Source of the DNA: Dactylis glomerata
Taxonomy: Eukaryota; Streptophyta; Magnoliopsida; Poales; Poaceae
Assembly (NCBI GenBank): GCA_007115705.1
Contig: QXEO01000339.1
Span: 7,900,518 to 7,964,517 of the forward strand
Direction: 5' to 3'
DNA: 64,000 nt
The position numbers and the translations under genes were made by a program. The notes beneath the pieces are model-generated. The model worked only from the letters and a program-made list of their open reading frames with translations. It was not told the DNA's origin and did not search any database. Every line of letters starts with the position of its first letter. Positions within the stretch are counted from its first letter, which is position 1. Below are positions 22,563-32,923 of the stretch, piece after piece.

Positions 22563-22830
22563 GGACGGGGCGGTGCTGGGGTGGGGGCGGCAGACGGGGC
22601 GGTGCTGGGATGGGTGGCGACGGTGCTGGGATGGGGGCGACGATGCTGGGATGGGGGCGGCGGTGCTGGGATGGGGTGGCGGCGGTGCTAGGATGGGGTG
22701 GCGGCGGTGCTGGGAAGCGGCAGTGCTGGGATGGGGTGGCGGCGGTGCTGGGAAGGGGGTGGTGCTGGGAAGGGGACGGGGAGAACGGGGACAGGGAGAA
22801 CAGGGACGGGGAGAACGGGTGAGATGGCGG
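22563..22830 (+). repeat. G-rich minisatellite upstream of Harbinger ORF1
   Basis: There are many imperfect copies of GGCGGTGCTGGGATGGG (about 17-24 bases each), then shorter GGGACGGGGAGAAC copies at 22775-22820. The strand is rich in GGG runs and could form quadruplexes in the leader of ORF1. Confidence 0.75.
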
Positions 22831-22905
22831 ACGGGGCGGTGCTGGGAATGATGATTGTTTGCAGATTGTGCTTAATTCCTGTGTACATTTGTTGATTGTT
22901 TGCAG

Positions 22906-24042
22906 ATGGATGATGAAAATTTCTTTGACACCGTGGGTTTTGGTTACACACAAACACAACCAGATAGCCCAATTGGAGAGCAACCAACTCCATCAACTCA
23001 GCATGACGCACCAACAATAACAGAGAAAGGAAAATCAAACAAAGGAAAAAATTGGTCTAGTGATGAGGACAAGGTTCTCATAGCAGCATGGGAAAATACA
23101 AGTTTGGATATTGTTGGGACAGATCAAAACCGAGATGCTTATTGGGCTAGAATTTCAAAGTACTACAACACACACAAGGAATCATCATGGCCGAAGCGTA
23201 ATGCTAATGCAATCAATTGCTGTTACACATTGATTAACAGAGAGACCTCTAAATTTTGTGGTTGCCTTCAGCAGATTTTAAATAGGCAAGAAAGTGGAAG
23301 GACTATAGATGAAAAGGTATGCGACTTTCTTGTACTTGTATATGTGTTGTGCATATTCTATATGTGTTGTGCAATATTCTATATGTGTTGTGCAATATTC
23401 TATATGTGTTGTGCATATTCTATATGTGTTGTGCATATTTTAACAATATACTCCTATGTGCAGACAAACGATGCACACATTTTGTTCAAGGAAATGGATC
23501 TTAAAAAAAAGAAGCCTTTCACATTGATGCATTGCTATGTAAAGTTTTCGAAGCATCCAAAGTGGTAGACAAGAGAACTTGAAACTTCTCTTAAGAAACA
23601 AAAGAAGACCATTGATGCAACTCCAGGCACAGCCACCAATGATCCGGCTGATGCATCGTCAGTACGCACTGATGCTACCTCGATACACACTGATGCTCTT
23701 GAACATGAGAAAAGACCTGATGGTGTGAAGAAGGACAAGAGAGGTAGAACTGATGGCATTGCTTGCAAGCTGTCATTAGAAACTATGTAGGCAGCAAAGT
23801 AAGAGAAGGATGAGATCAAAGAGGCGACAAGAAATGCTTGCTATGCACAACAATTAGAATTGCGAAAAGAGGAGATTGCACTCAAAAAGAAGGAGGATGC
23901 ACGAAACGAGAGGGAGGATGCACGGAGACAGTTTGAATTAGATGAGAGGGTCATACTCATCGACACTAGTGGTATGAATGATGTGCAAAAGCATTTCTAC
24001 CTAGCTAAGCAGAAGGAGATCCTTGCTCGCGGCCTAGAGTAA
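22906..24042 (+). pseudogene. Harbinger ORF1, MYB/SANT-like DNA-binding partner protein, broken
   Basis: Exon 1 is 22906-23316 (137 codons) and exon 2 is 23464-24042. The intron begins GTATGCG, ends TATGTGCAG, and joins in frame. Exon 1 holds a trihelix/MYB-like block, NWSSDEDKVLIAAWENTS, then AYWARISKYYNTHK and WPKRNANAINCCYTLINRE, as in Harbinger partner proteins. Exon 2 ends in a charged coil (KKKEDARNEREDARRQFEL). Three in-frame stops (TAG 23566, TAG 23788, TAA 23800) break exon 2 without any frameshift. In Harbinger systems such a protein is needed with the transposase for nuclear import and transposition, so this copy probably cannot supply it. Confidence 0.78.
23338..23445 (+). repeat. 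~20-bp tandem repeat inside the ORF1 intron
   Basis: Five copies of TATATGTGTTGTGCATATTC, two of them with an extra A, fill most of the intron. Confidence 0.85.
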
Positions 24043-24050
24043 TGTTGTAG

Positions 24051-24215
24051 TTGTAAGAACAATTTGATGCTTTATGCTAGTTGTTGTAAGAACTATTTGA
24101 TGCTTTCTGCTAGTTGTTGTAAGAACTATTTGATGCTTTCTGCTAGTTGTTGTAAGAACAATTTGATGCTTTCTGCTAGTTGTTGTAAGAACAATTTGAT
24201 GCTTTCTGCTATTTT
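24051..24215 (+). repeat. 33-bp tandem repeat directly after ORF1 (5 units)
   Basis: The unit runs TTGTAAGAACTATTTGATGC through CTTTCTGCTAGTTG. Five head-to-tail copies start eight bases after the ORF1 stop, differing only at a few positions. Confidence 0.88.
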
Positions 24216-24344
24216 ATTGAGGACATGGATTACATCACTCATTGCATAAATATTCAACTATTTTTATTGATAGCTGCATTACAAAGACATGGATTACATC
24301 ACTCATTGCATAAATTAAAACTAGATGACAAGAAATGGATTACA

Positions 24345-25394
24345 TCACTCGTTTCCAAACTTTTGCCACACATGGTCAATTAGATCAAGTTTAAGCTGAT
24401 CATGTTCATCAAAATTTCTAATCTGGTGAGTCATCTGAATAAAAGAGCTCAGTTCTTTCGCATGAGTACGAGAGACTGTGACTCTTTCTCCCATTGCCTC
24501 AAAAGTGCAGCTTTGCTGACCAGTTTGTCGCTCCTCTTCAACTATCATATTGTGCATTATGACACAAGCTTTCATGACATCAGTGATTTCTTTACGTTTC
24601 CATCCTTTAGCAGGTCCACGAACAATAGCAAAACAAGATTGCATAACTCCAAAGGCTCGTTCCACATCTTTCTGAGCCCCTTCTTGCTTCTTGGCAAAAG
24701 TTTTATGCTTTCTGCTAGTTGGAGCTGGTATGCTCTTCACAAATGTTGCCCACCATGGATAGATACCATCTGCAAGGTAATACCCCATTGTGTACTGATG
24801 GCCATTGATGCTATAATTCACTGGAGGAGTTTGGCCTTCGGCTAGCTTTGTAAAAACAGGAGAACGTTGAAGAACATTTATATCATTCAGAGACCCTGGT
24901 AAACCAAAATAAGCATGCCAAATCCAAAGATCTTGTGAAGCAACTGCTTCCAAGATCATAGTGGGCTCGTTCACATGGCCTCTAAACATGCCATGCCATT
25001 TTTTGGGGCAATTTTTCCACCCCCAGTGCATGCAATCTATGCTCCCTAACATACCGGGAAATCCTCTTTCCTCCCCTATTGCAAGTAACCTAGCAATGTC
25101 TTCTTCATTTGGAGATCTCAGGTACTTTTCCCCAAAAACTTCACAGACTTTGATCACAAATTTCTTGCAAGACTCTAAATTAGTAGCCTCAGCGGACCAG
25201 ATGTACTCATCAACACCATCAGCTGCTATTCCATATGTTAGCATCCGCATTGCCGCGGTCATCTTTTGCAGAGGATGTAACCCAAGAGCTCTAGAAGCAC
25301 TTCTTTTTTGCGTAAAATAACCATCATAGTCATGCTCAAGTATACCATCAGCTATGCGGTTGAAAAAAGTACGCGACATCCTAAATCTGTGCAT
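24345..25394 (-). CDS. Harbinger DDE transposase (HARBI1-like nuclease)
   Basis: An uninterrupted 349-codon frame starting MHRFRMSRTFFNRI. It matches the plant transposon protein / DDE_Tnp_4 family. The three catalytic acids are visible: Asp in GMLGSIDCMHWGWKNC (about residue 119), Asp in YYLADGIYPWW (about 210), and Glu in KDVERAFGVMQ (about 249). The helix-turn region before the first Asp (KMTAAMRMLTYGIAADGVDE) is also typical. It converges with ORF1, and the two stops lie about 300 bases apart. The start is the first ATG, but upstream sequence is open for some codons, so a 5' exon could have been missed. The enzyme would cut at the TIRs; here it appears intact while its partner gene is not. 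Confidence 0.87.
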   Translation of the reverse strand: MHRFRMSRTFFNRIADGILEHDYDGYFTQKRSASRALGLHPLQKMTAAMRMLTYGIAADGVDEYIWSAEATNLESCKKFVIKVCEVFGEKYLRSPNEEDIARLLAIGEERGFPGMLGSIDCMHWGWKNCPKKWHGMFRGHVNEPTMILEAVASQDLWIWHAYFGLPGSLNDINVLQRSPVFTKLAEGQTPPVNYSINGHQYTMGYYLADGIYPWWATFVKSIPAPTSRKHKTFAKKQEGAQKDVERAFGVMQSCFAIVRGPAKGWKRKEITDVMKACVIMHNMIVEEERQTGQQSCTFEAMGERVTVSRTHAKELSSFIQMTHQIRNFDEHDQLKLDLIDHVWQKFGNE

Positions 25395-25563
25395 AAAAAC
25401 TAAATGAGACGGGGAAATGAAAAAAGGCCCAAAGCAGAGAAGTGTACACGTCCTAATTTACACGTTTGAAAATATAGCCGTTTGAAAATATAGCCGTTGG
25501 AATATACACGTCCTAATTTACACGTTCCACTGAAAAACTGGGAGGTGTATAATTTAGCAAGGT

Positions 25564-26006
25564 GTATATGAACAAATAATCGCTATAGAGGACAGGCTCC
25601 CTGGAGCCCGTTTTTGAATTTTTTGAAAATCGGCATTTTTAAGTTTCAAAAAATTCTGAACTAAAATTCTAGATGTTGAATATAACTTATTCTACAACCC
25701 TGCAAAATTTCAGCGCGAAAGAGTTTGTATTCCGGCCTACAAAAAAATGACAAATTCTGATAAATCTGAAAATTTTCGAATTCTGTACTGTTCACAGTCT
25801 CAGATCTAGAAATTTGTCATTTTTACACAGCCCAAAAAACGAAATATTTCGCGTTGATTTTTTGCACGCAGCTAGAAGTCATTATTGCCCACATCTAAGA
25901 ATTTTTTTCAGAATTTTTTCGAAATTTAGCATGTCAATTTTTGTTGAATTCAAAAAAACAGGCTCCATGAAGCCCAGGATCCAAAACGACGCACTCGTAT
26001 ATGAAC
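25564..26006. mobile_element. possible MULE-like non-autonomous insertion within the Harbinger element
   Basis: The 10-base direct repeat GTATATGAAC stands at 25564-25573 and 25997-26006, the size expected of Mutator-type target duplications. The 423 bases between are AT-rich and non-coding, with related sequence near both ends in inverted sense (GGCTCCCTGGAGCC near the left, GGGCTTCATGGAGCC read inward from the right). The terminal inverted repeats are weak. Confidence 0.45.
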
Positions 26007-26061
26007 GTGTATGTGGAGATATACACGTCCAAATTTACACTATCCACTAGACATGCTCTAA

Positions 26062-27590
26062 CAGCATGTCCGCATGCTGTAACGCGATGATGTCTCAAAA
26101 CACCAGCATTAAAGAAGGAATGTGGTAGGTGTCGTGATGTGCACACTGACCAGTCTTAGATTTGTTGCATCTTTATATAGAGAGACGACTTAGCAATGCA
26201 TACAAGTGGTGTTTAACCAACCAAATTGCTGTTTAAACAGAATAATTTTTTGCGGAATAGTTTAAACATAACATTAGCGGACCTATCAGTTTATTTTGTC
26301 GCGTTTACTTTTGTTAGGTACTTAACTCTTTGTTTGGCTTCTGGGAAGAAAAAGGAGAAGTTTATTGCAACTTCAAAGCTAACATATTTAACGAGGGGGG
26401 ACAGATGAGATAGAGGTTGCAAGTTGTTGGTTTGTTACAATCAGCTGGCCAGCTATTCATGGTGGTGCAATTGGGAAGTGGAAGGACACGAACTTGATAG
26501 GACGCCATCTTTACAATGATCGACTCACACACATGGTGACAATCCACGACATGCTTCATATTTGGATTAGAAAGTGAACACTACCATGGAGAAACAAACC
26601 GAGAAACTTACTACAGGACTGCACATTACATTACACACGTTTAAATAGCGCATCGCACATGGTTTTGATAACTGTCTCCCCGGAAGACTTTCCAATGGGG
26701 TCATCACATGTGGAACAAAAATGGTGTGCGATTGCTTCCAAATTAAAAGCGATTCAAACAGAAAATAATGTGGGGGTGTGGATCAAGATGGAAATGTTGG
26801 AACCAAACAACTCTGGGGTGTAACTAAAATAAACCCTCACAAAAAAACCTAGAATAAACATGTGTGATAAAATAGAGCAAAAAAAATAGCACCGAATGGC
26901 GAACGGACACCAGCCCGCCACTGCCAGATGGTGAATACCTCGCCAGTGGCGATGCGGAGATGCATCCCATGGCCTGCTCTCCACGTTGGCGAAGCTGAAC
27001 TGCACCAGGTAGCCCCGGCACCGACGAAGATGCAGTTATTGTGGTGGCAGCAACAACATAGAGAAAGAAATGAACAATATTGAAATTAAGGAGATGCCTG
27101 CAAAAAAATATTGAAAGGAGATAGCATGTATGTCTTTACTCTGTTGATTTTCTTCATCATCCGCAATTAGATGATGCACATATATTATGAGGTTCGGATT
27201 GGATCATCAATTTTATTAATGAAATATGGGCTAGTTGATATATAAATTATAAGGTCAGTTTCATAATAATCGAATTAAGATCCCAATGGTATTAATATTT
27301 ATGCCCCAATTCTGATTTATTATTGTTCAAATATATGATCAAAGTCGGTACATGAAAAAAAAGGACGTCCAAGGTGGATGGGCGGAGTACAGTTCAGGTT
27401 TTTTGTCAGGCATCTTTGAGCTTGCAAAAAAAATCATGATCTGAAACATCTGAACAGATTATTATCCATGTTCTACTGAGGACTTGTTGTACACAATGAA
27501 ATAGTTGAGGAGAGGACAAAGTAGCTAGGCTAAAACCACAACACACACAACATTCTCTAGTGACATGGGATCCTCAAATCTTACACGATC
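26062..27590. other. unassigned sequence right of the Harbinger element
   Basis: It has no long frame, no LTR ends and no family I recognise. It is AT-rich with a small GC-rich island at 26890-27030. It may be ancient repeat or unique DNA; this and 29231-29940 are the least repeat-like parts of the window. Confidence 0.35.
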
Positions 27591-27740
27591 CTCCCACTGT
27601 TTATATTAGTTGTCGATAATTTAGTATATAGTTTTACTAAATGAGCAAAAAGTTATATGAAACAAAGTTAGTACTCCCTCCGATCGGAAAGAAGTGTCGA
27701 TAATTTTATACTAATTTAGTATAAATTTTATACTAAGTTA
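27591..27740 (+). mobile_element. Stowaway-like MITE ends
   Basis: CTCCCACTGTTTATATTAG at about 27591 and TACTCCCTCCGATCGGAAAG at about 27672 both resemble the CTCCCTCCGT start of Stowaway (Tc1/mariner-type) MITEs, followed by GTCGATAATTTA-type sequence. Matching right ends were not found, so these look like truncated copies. Confidence 0.45.
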
Positions 27741-28242
27741 CCAACATTTATTTCCCTAACGAGGTTTAGTGGACGGCATGCACCGTTGTAGGATGGTGTC
27801 GTATGCATGAGGCCATAAGTCTGCGGGCGTGCATACCATTTTCAAGTACACGCATGAGCTTGTGCATGCCTTCCATGTTAAGATAGAAATAGAGTTTGTA
27901 CATCAAAGAAACCCTTCCGCTCCGATCATAGGCGATCGAGCAGGCACACCCACGCACGAACGCTACACATGGCAACTACTCGCCATCGTCCCCACATCCA
28001 CACAGTCTGGATCTTTTCCATTGGGCGAACTCCTCCTTGATCTTCCGACAGACCTCCACTGGCATGGTTGCAAACTTGTCAAAAACCCTGCTGTTTCTTT
28101 CCAGCCAGATTGCCCTTGTTACAAGTAACACAAGGGCGTTGAGCTCTTTCCGTTGCTTCTGTGGCACCGCCGTTGCCATCTTGTTCCACCAAAGCGCGAA
28201 GTCATCGTCCACCGTTGGGGTGAAACGGTCCAACCTAAATCC

Positions 28243-28598
28243 TGTTGAAGTGTATAAGTGAATTGCCTAGCCCTTTCCATCAGTTTGGACTTTTGGTTGC
28301 GTTGGCTAGTGCATGAAGCTTAACATGGTATCAGAGCCCAGGGTCTCGAGTTTGAGTCCTGGTTTTCGCAATTTATTGTAAAATTGTTGTTGCCCCCCCT
28401 TTGTGTCCACGTGTTGACTTTCTCTTCTCCCGTTTGTGTCCACGTGTTGACTTTCTCTTCTCCTGTCTGTGTCCACGTGTTGACTTTCTCTTCTCCCGTC
28501 ACACGTGAGTGGGGGTGTTGAAGTGTATAAGTGAATTGCCTAGCCCTTTCCATCAGTTCGGACTTTTGGTTGCGTTGGCTAGTGCATGAAGCTTAACA
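28243..28598 (+). mobile_element. complete TRIM/SMART miniature LTR retrotransposon (356 bp)
   Basis: There are two 83-bp LTRs (28243-28325 and 28516-28598), each starting TGTTGAAGTG and ending CTTAACA and differing at a single visible position (CAGTTTGG against CAGTTCGG). The first is followed at once by TGGTATCAGAGC, the standard initiator tRNA-Met primer site. The second is preceded by GAGTGGGGG as polypurine tract. The target duplication AATCC is at 28238-28242 and 28599-28603. There is no coding capacity. It lies inside the LINE frame. Confidence 0.93.
28400..28498 (+). repeat. 33-bp tandem triplet inside the TRIM
   Basis: Three copies of a unit beginning TTTGTGTCCACGTGTTGACT make up about half of the internal region between the primer site and the second LTR. 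Confidence 0.9.
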
Positions 28599-29230
28599 AA
28601 TCCCAGCAGTATTTCATACCAAATCTGTCTCGAAAACGAGCAATTGTGTAGCGATGTGGGCGCTGGTCCCTGGCTCCTGGAAGCAGAGAACACACTGAGC
28701 TGGGTGATCAAGTCCCCTCCTCTCTAGCCGGTCTGCAGTCCACAGCCTATCGTTCAAGGAGAACCAGGTATGCAGCTTGTGGATGAGTGGCGCGCCTGCA
28801 GACCAAAGATGAGGGGCTGCCGTGTCTTGTACTCTGCCTAAGAAGAATGCGCTGTAGGCCGATTTGGCAGAGTAAACCCCTGAGTCTGTCAGCTTCCACG
28901 TGATCTGATCTTCTTGGGCTCCCAGTCTAACATCCCTCAGCGCAAATATCCACAAACTCAGCGATCGCCGGGATTGAGGGGGCTCCCCTAATTTGCGCAA
29001 TCCACTCATTGTCTTGCAGGGCTGCCGCCACTGTCATGGTTCTGGCTCTGGGACGCACAAATTCCATAAGATTTGGCGCCATGTCCTCAATGCTACAACC
29101 TTGCAGCCATCTATCTGTCCAGAACAAGAATTTTTGTCCATTACCCACTTCAAACCTAGTGCATGATTTGAACATCTTCTCTGCACTGTAACGATGGCGT
29201 TGTGCGACGGCATGCAAGACGGTCCAATTT

Positions 29231-29940
29231 TGAATCAAAAAGTCAAAACTGGTTCGTTTTGTGCTCATCTTTCAAATTTGGGTGAAACTGATTATTTCAT
29301 CTCTTATTCACATGATAAAAACAATTGTCTGGAATCAGCCGCACAGGCTTCATCTGGAAGTTGCACACAACAAGTGTAAAAAAATAGACGCCGTTCGTTC
29401 TGTCAAACATACACTTTTAATCGTTAGTCGTTACATAGGATTGCACTGGAAAAAGGCTCCTCATCCATCTCGCATCCAGGATGATATGTGACAATATATA
29501 GCGTCGCCCTCGACAATGCACGTTCTCAGAACTTTGCTCTCCTTCATCCACTCGCTGTGTCTCCTCCTCCCGTCGCTACTCCCACCACGTCACGCGTGGC
29601 GACTTACATCAGTGCCGTGCCGCCAAGACGGCCCGGCCGGATGTGTATCGGTGCATGGTGGCCAACGTCGGTCACTGGTCATTTTCGCCTAAGTCTCATC
29701 CGGCGCTACATCACCTCCTAGATTACAACATTCAGTAGTGTACGATCACCAGTGTGGTATTCCACCGCCCACCATAGCTTAACTTTTTTAGGGGATTTGG
29801 CTCCTCTAGCGTCCACCGTCCTGTCTCTTCTTCACCAGCGCAAGGACGTACGTATAAACTATTTTTGGTATAGGATTCAGTAAACGTCAAGTAGGAAACC
29901 GAGGACGTGTAAACTAGATGTAATCTATCATGCCACGTCG
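29231..29940. other. unassigned sequence between LINE fragment and F-box gene
   Basis: Only short frames occur. It may hold the distal promoter of the F-box gene. No repeat family was recognised. Confidence 0.4.
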
Positions 29941-29945
29941 TGTTC

Positions 29946-29954
29946 CATTATATA
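29946..29954 (+). promoter_or_regulatory. candidate TATA box of the F-box gene
   Basis: CATTATATACC lies about 205 bases before the ATG at 30157, in otherwise non-coding sequence and at a usual distance for a leader of that length. No other evidence. Confidence 0.4.
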
Positions 29955-30156
29955 CCTCTCTTGCATCGGAATCCGTCTAGATTTCGTTTGGGTTCCGGTC
30001 TGGTACTACGATGCGGACACATCGATCGTCTCGCGGTTAGCCTAGCTTATGTATCCTTCATCAGCTATTAATACACGAGGAATTGCAGGCCAAAGAGAGA
30101 ACCCAAACACAGGAGACAAAATAACCAGAAAGATCAGAGACATCCGGCATCCATCC

Positions 30157-31292
30157 ATGGCAGACTTATTGCCCACGGACGTCCTAGTCGAGATCCTGCT
30201 GCGGCTCCCCACGAGCGCCCGGCGGCGATCCCGCCTTGTCTGCCGGCTCTGGCGAGACACTGTCGACACACACACCACCGAGATGCGGAGCCGCCCTAGG
30301 ACGCTCATGGCTTCCAGTTATTCTGTAGGATGGGAGCCCCCCCAGGAGCAGAGACACTGTCGACACACACACACACCATCGAGGATGGGAGCCCCCCCAG
30401 GAGCAGAGACCTATGGGCTGGAAACACCTGCAAAGGCATGAGTCGCATGAGTCTAGTTGACACGTGCAACGGCATAGTCTGCATGTGCGACAACGACCAC
30501 TCCGATGGACGCATCACTCTAGCCAATCCGGTCACCGGCGAGGCACTCGGCATACCACCGCTACCGCTGCGGTATGGCATGTTCGCTTGGTTCACATACA
30601 AGATGTATGGTTTTGCGTATCATCCAACGACGGGGCGGTATAAGGTTGTGCATGTTCCCTACATCTTCGACCGGATCTGGGTGTTCACGCTCGGAGAGGC
30701 GTCTTGGCGAGCCGTCACAACCAATTGTCCAAAACAGACGCATGACCGTGACAAGGGCATTGTCGGCGCCAATGGCACGATATACTGGTGCGTGAAGGAA
30801 TCGAATACAAAGCTCATGTCATTTGACCTCGACAACGAGCACATCACATCCATTGGACCTCTGCCCAACGTGTTGTCCAGACCAGGCAATTGGCACCTTA
30901 CTGAGGTGCACGGGAAGCTGGGCATCGCCTTTTGCCACGACTCACCAATGTCAGACAAAACGGAGGTGTGGGTCATGGAGCATGCCATGGAGGGGCAACT
31001 GACGTGGAGCCTCTGGTACAACATGCAGATCGAGAAGCATCACCTCACACGTCCAAGCTTTACTCACGACGGCGAGTACATCTTGACGATGAGATGGCAA
31101 TCAGAACGAGGTTATGTATTGTACAAACACAAGCCAAGCAATGGAGGACAGAGGACACATCATGTTGTGGTAGAGATAGATCAAAGGAACCACGAGACGG
31201 ATGTTGCCGATACCAGGACATTCTACATGTATTACGCGACCTGCGCCTACGTCGAGACTACAGAACCTCTAAGTGTTTATAGGTGTTGGTGA
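30157..31292 (+). pseudogene. F-box protein gene with F-box-associated (FBA) domain, frame-disrupted
   Basis: The ATG at 30157 (ATCCATGGC context) starts an F-box: LLPTDVLVEILLRLPTSARR then SRLVCRLWRDTVD (residues about 4-37). This motif binds Skp1 in SCF ubiquitin ligases. After residue ~55 the frame changes. The rest is encoded from about 30411 to the TGA at 31290 and matches grass FBA-type proteins: DLWAGNTCKGMSRMSLVDTC, NGIVCMCDN, ITLANPVTGEALGIPPLP, and repeats such as YHPTTGRYKVVHV and GTIYWCVKE. At 30327-30410 a 29-base segment is present twice (55-base spacing) around a CA-rich tract, and the frame change lies there. No intron I tried repairs it. It could be a pseudogene, an allele with an indel, or an assembly error. 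The N-terminal frame alone stops at 30439. Confidence 0.75.
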
Positions 31293-31390
31293 CTGCTTGA
31301 TATTCGGTTATGGTGTCTAGTGTTTGTTATACGAAGATTCTTAGTCATGACTCTCAAAAATGTAACGACAGTCAAGTGCCTTGTGTATTT

Positions 31391-32894
31391 TGATACGTCC
31401 ATTTTGCATCACTATTTTGTATCATAATTTACTATTATTCATTGATATATTTCATATTTAGAGTTGATACTTATGTTATTTCCTTTGTTTTCACATGTTT
31501 AATGATCTTTGGAGGAGTTGCTGCCGGAGTCAGGATTCTGCTGAAAAAAGGACCATCAAGGGACCATATTTTGAAGATCAGGAAAATTCTAGAAAAATAC
31601 TAGGAAATTATATTTTCCCAGAAGACTCAGGAAGCCAGAAGGAGGAGTCGAGAGGAGCCAGGAGGGGCCCACATGCCAGGGTGGCGCGGCCTGACCCCTG
31701 GCCGCGCCAGCCTTGTGTGAGGCCGCCCTGGCCCACTTCTGGTCTCGCCCCTGCGCGTACTTCATTGTCCCCGAAATCCTAAGTCAGGGGGGCTCAGAGT
31801 TAGACACCGCCGCCTCTGCGGGGTGGAAAACACCAGAGAGAGAAAAGCTCTCCGGCAGGCAGAAATCTGCCGGGGAAATTCCTTCCCGGAGAGGGAAGAT
31901 CGTCGCCATCGTCATCACCATCGCACCGGACTTCATCGGGATCATCATCATCATCCCCATCACCAGCACCTTCATCTTCACCATCACCACGCCATCCCGC
32001 TGTAACATCTTGAGTTGGATCTTGTTATATTCATAGGGGAAACTTTCCCGGTGTTGATTACTCTTGTAGTTGATGCTATTGAGTGGAACCATTGAATTAA
32101 GGTTTATGTCCAGATCGTTATTTACCATTATTTCACCTCTGATCATGATCCATATGATGTCTTATGAGTAGTTCGTTTAGTTCTTGAGGATATGGGAGAA
32201 GTCAAGATGTTAGTAGTGAATTATTGTTGAGAAATATTTAATGGTTTGATATTGTTGTGGTGCTATTTCACTAGTGGTGTCATGTGAACGTCGACTACAT
32301 GATACTTCACTATTTATGGGCCTAGTGAGATGCATTGTGTATTTGGCTACCGATTGTGGGGTTGCTGGAGTAACAGAAACCTAAACCTTCGTTGGAAAAC
32401 CATTACACCAGGGAGCGTAGGATCTTAGAGTTTAAGGCTGTGGTTGGATTTATCTTAATTACTTTCTTGTATTTGCGGATGCTTGCAAGGGGTATAACCA
32501 CAAGTGTGTATTTATCCTAGTAAGGGTAGTGCGCTAGCACAGGTTCACCCCCATAACACCTATCAAACCAATAAAAACTATTGGCTTTATGAAGCGAAAG
32601 CTCTTGACAGAAACTCCCGTGTGTACTCGAGAACGTTTGGTTATTATAAGTACACAACCGGCTTGTCCTTTGCTGAAGAAAGGATTGGGCCACTTGCTGC
32701 AATTGTTACTACTGTCTTTTATTTACTCGCACTTTATTTACTCGTATTACCAAATACCCCTGAAAACCTGTTTGCTAGTATTTACAGTAATTCCTTGATC
32801 AAAACCGCTCATCAACACCTTCTGCTCCTCGTTGGGTTCGACACTCTTATTTATCGAAAGTACTAGATACACCTCCTATACTTGTGGGTCATCA
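31391..32894 (+). repeat. 5' LTR of Ath-D (1504 bp)
   Basis: It begins TGATACGTCCATTTTGCATC and ends CTTGTGGGTCATCA. The GC-rich stem-loop is at 31669-31718. The flanking bases TATTT (31386-31390) would be one copy of the target duplication; the other copy is outside the window. Confidence 0.9.
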
Positions 32895-32905
32895 AGACTA
32901 TTTTC

Positions 32906-32923
32906 TGGCGCCGTTGCCGGGGA
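32906..32923 (+). promoter_or_regulatory. primer-binding site of Ath-D (tRNA-Asp)
   Basis: TGGCGCCGTTGCCGGGGA lies 11 bases after the LTR and is fully complementary to the 3' end of plant tRNA-Asp(GTC). Confidence 0.85.

Larger units (their letters stand above)
22162..26058. mobile_element. PIF/Harbinger transposon, complete (3897 bp)
   Basis: The terminal inverted repeats are GAGCATCTCTAGTGGAT (left, 22162) and GAGCATGTCTAGTGGAT (right end, read on minus from 26058), with 16 of 17 matching. They are flanked by TAA at 22159-22161 and 26059-26061, the 3-bp duplication typical of this superfamily. It carries the usual two convergent genes: a MYB-like partner on + and a DDE transposase on -. 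A small element with 10-bp flanking repeats sits near the right end. Confidence 0.9.
27976..29220 (-). pseudogene. LINE fragment: region after reverse transcriptase with zinc-binding domain
   Basis: Minus-strand frames spell the C-terminal part of a plant LINE ORF2. In order they give NGQKFLFWTDRWLQG, MEFVRPRARTM and the zf-RVT-type stretch WKLTDSGVYSAKSAYSAFFL (with CVLCFQEPG and a following His). After an insertion at 28243-28598 comes LDRFTPTVDDDFALWW to the stop at 27976. The polymerase core itself is absent. At least one frameshift lies near 28620. A TRIM element splits it at 28243. Downstream sequence to about 27836 may be the LINE 3' UTR. Confidence 0.75.

Noticed and set aside
22129..22983. 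284-aa minus-strand frame across the left Harbinger end
   Set aside because: It is the complement of the G-rich minisatellite (Pro/Ser-rich peptide) and spans the transposon boundary and LTR tail. No domain.
23338..24215. Regular tandem repeats considered as a CRISPR-like array
   Set aside because: The repeats are head-to-tail with no unique spacers, and lie in an intron and 3' region of a plant transposon.
26754..27030. Small minus-strand frames at 26.8-27.0 kb as a gene
   Set aside because: Under 85 codons, no motif, and no supporting promoter or neighbours.
28243..28598. TRIM considered as a Cassandra element
   Set aside because: The LTRs are only 83 bp and contain no 5S rRNA-like sequence, which defines Cassandra.
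29488..29721. 77-aa frame upstream of the F-box gene
   Set aside because: No recognisable domain. It lies in presumed promoter-proximal sequence and is Pro/Arg-rich by composition.
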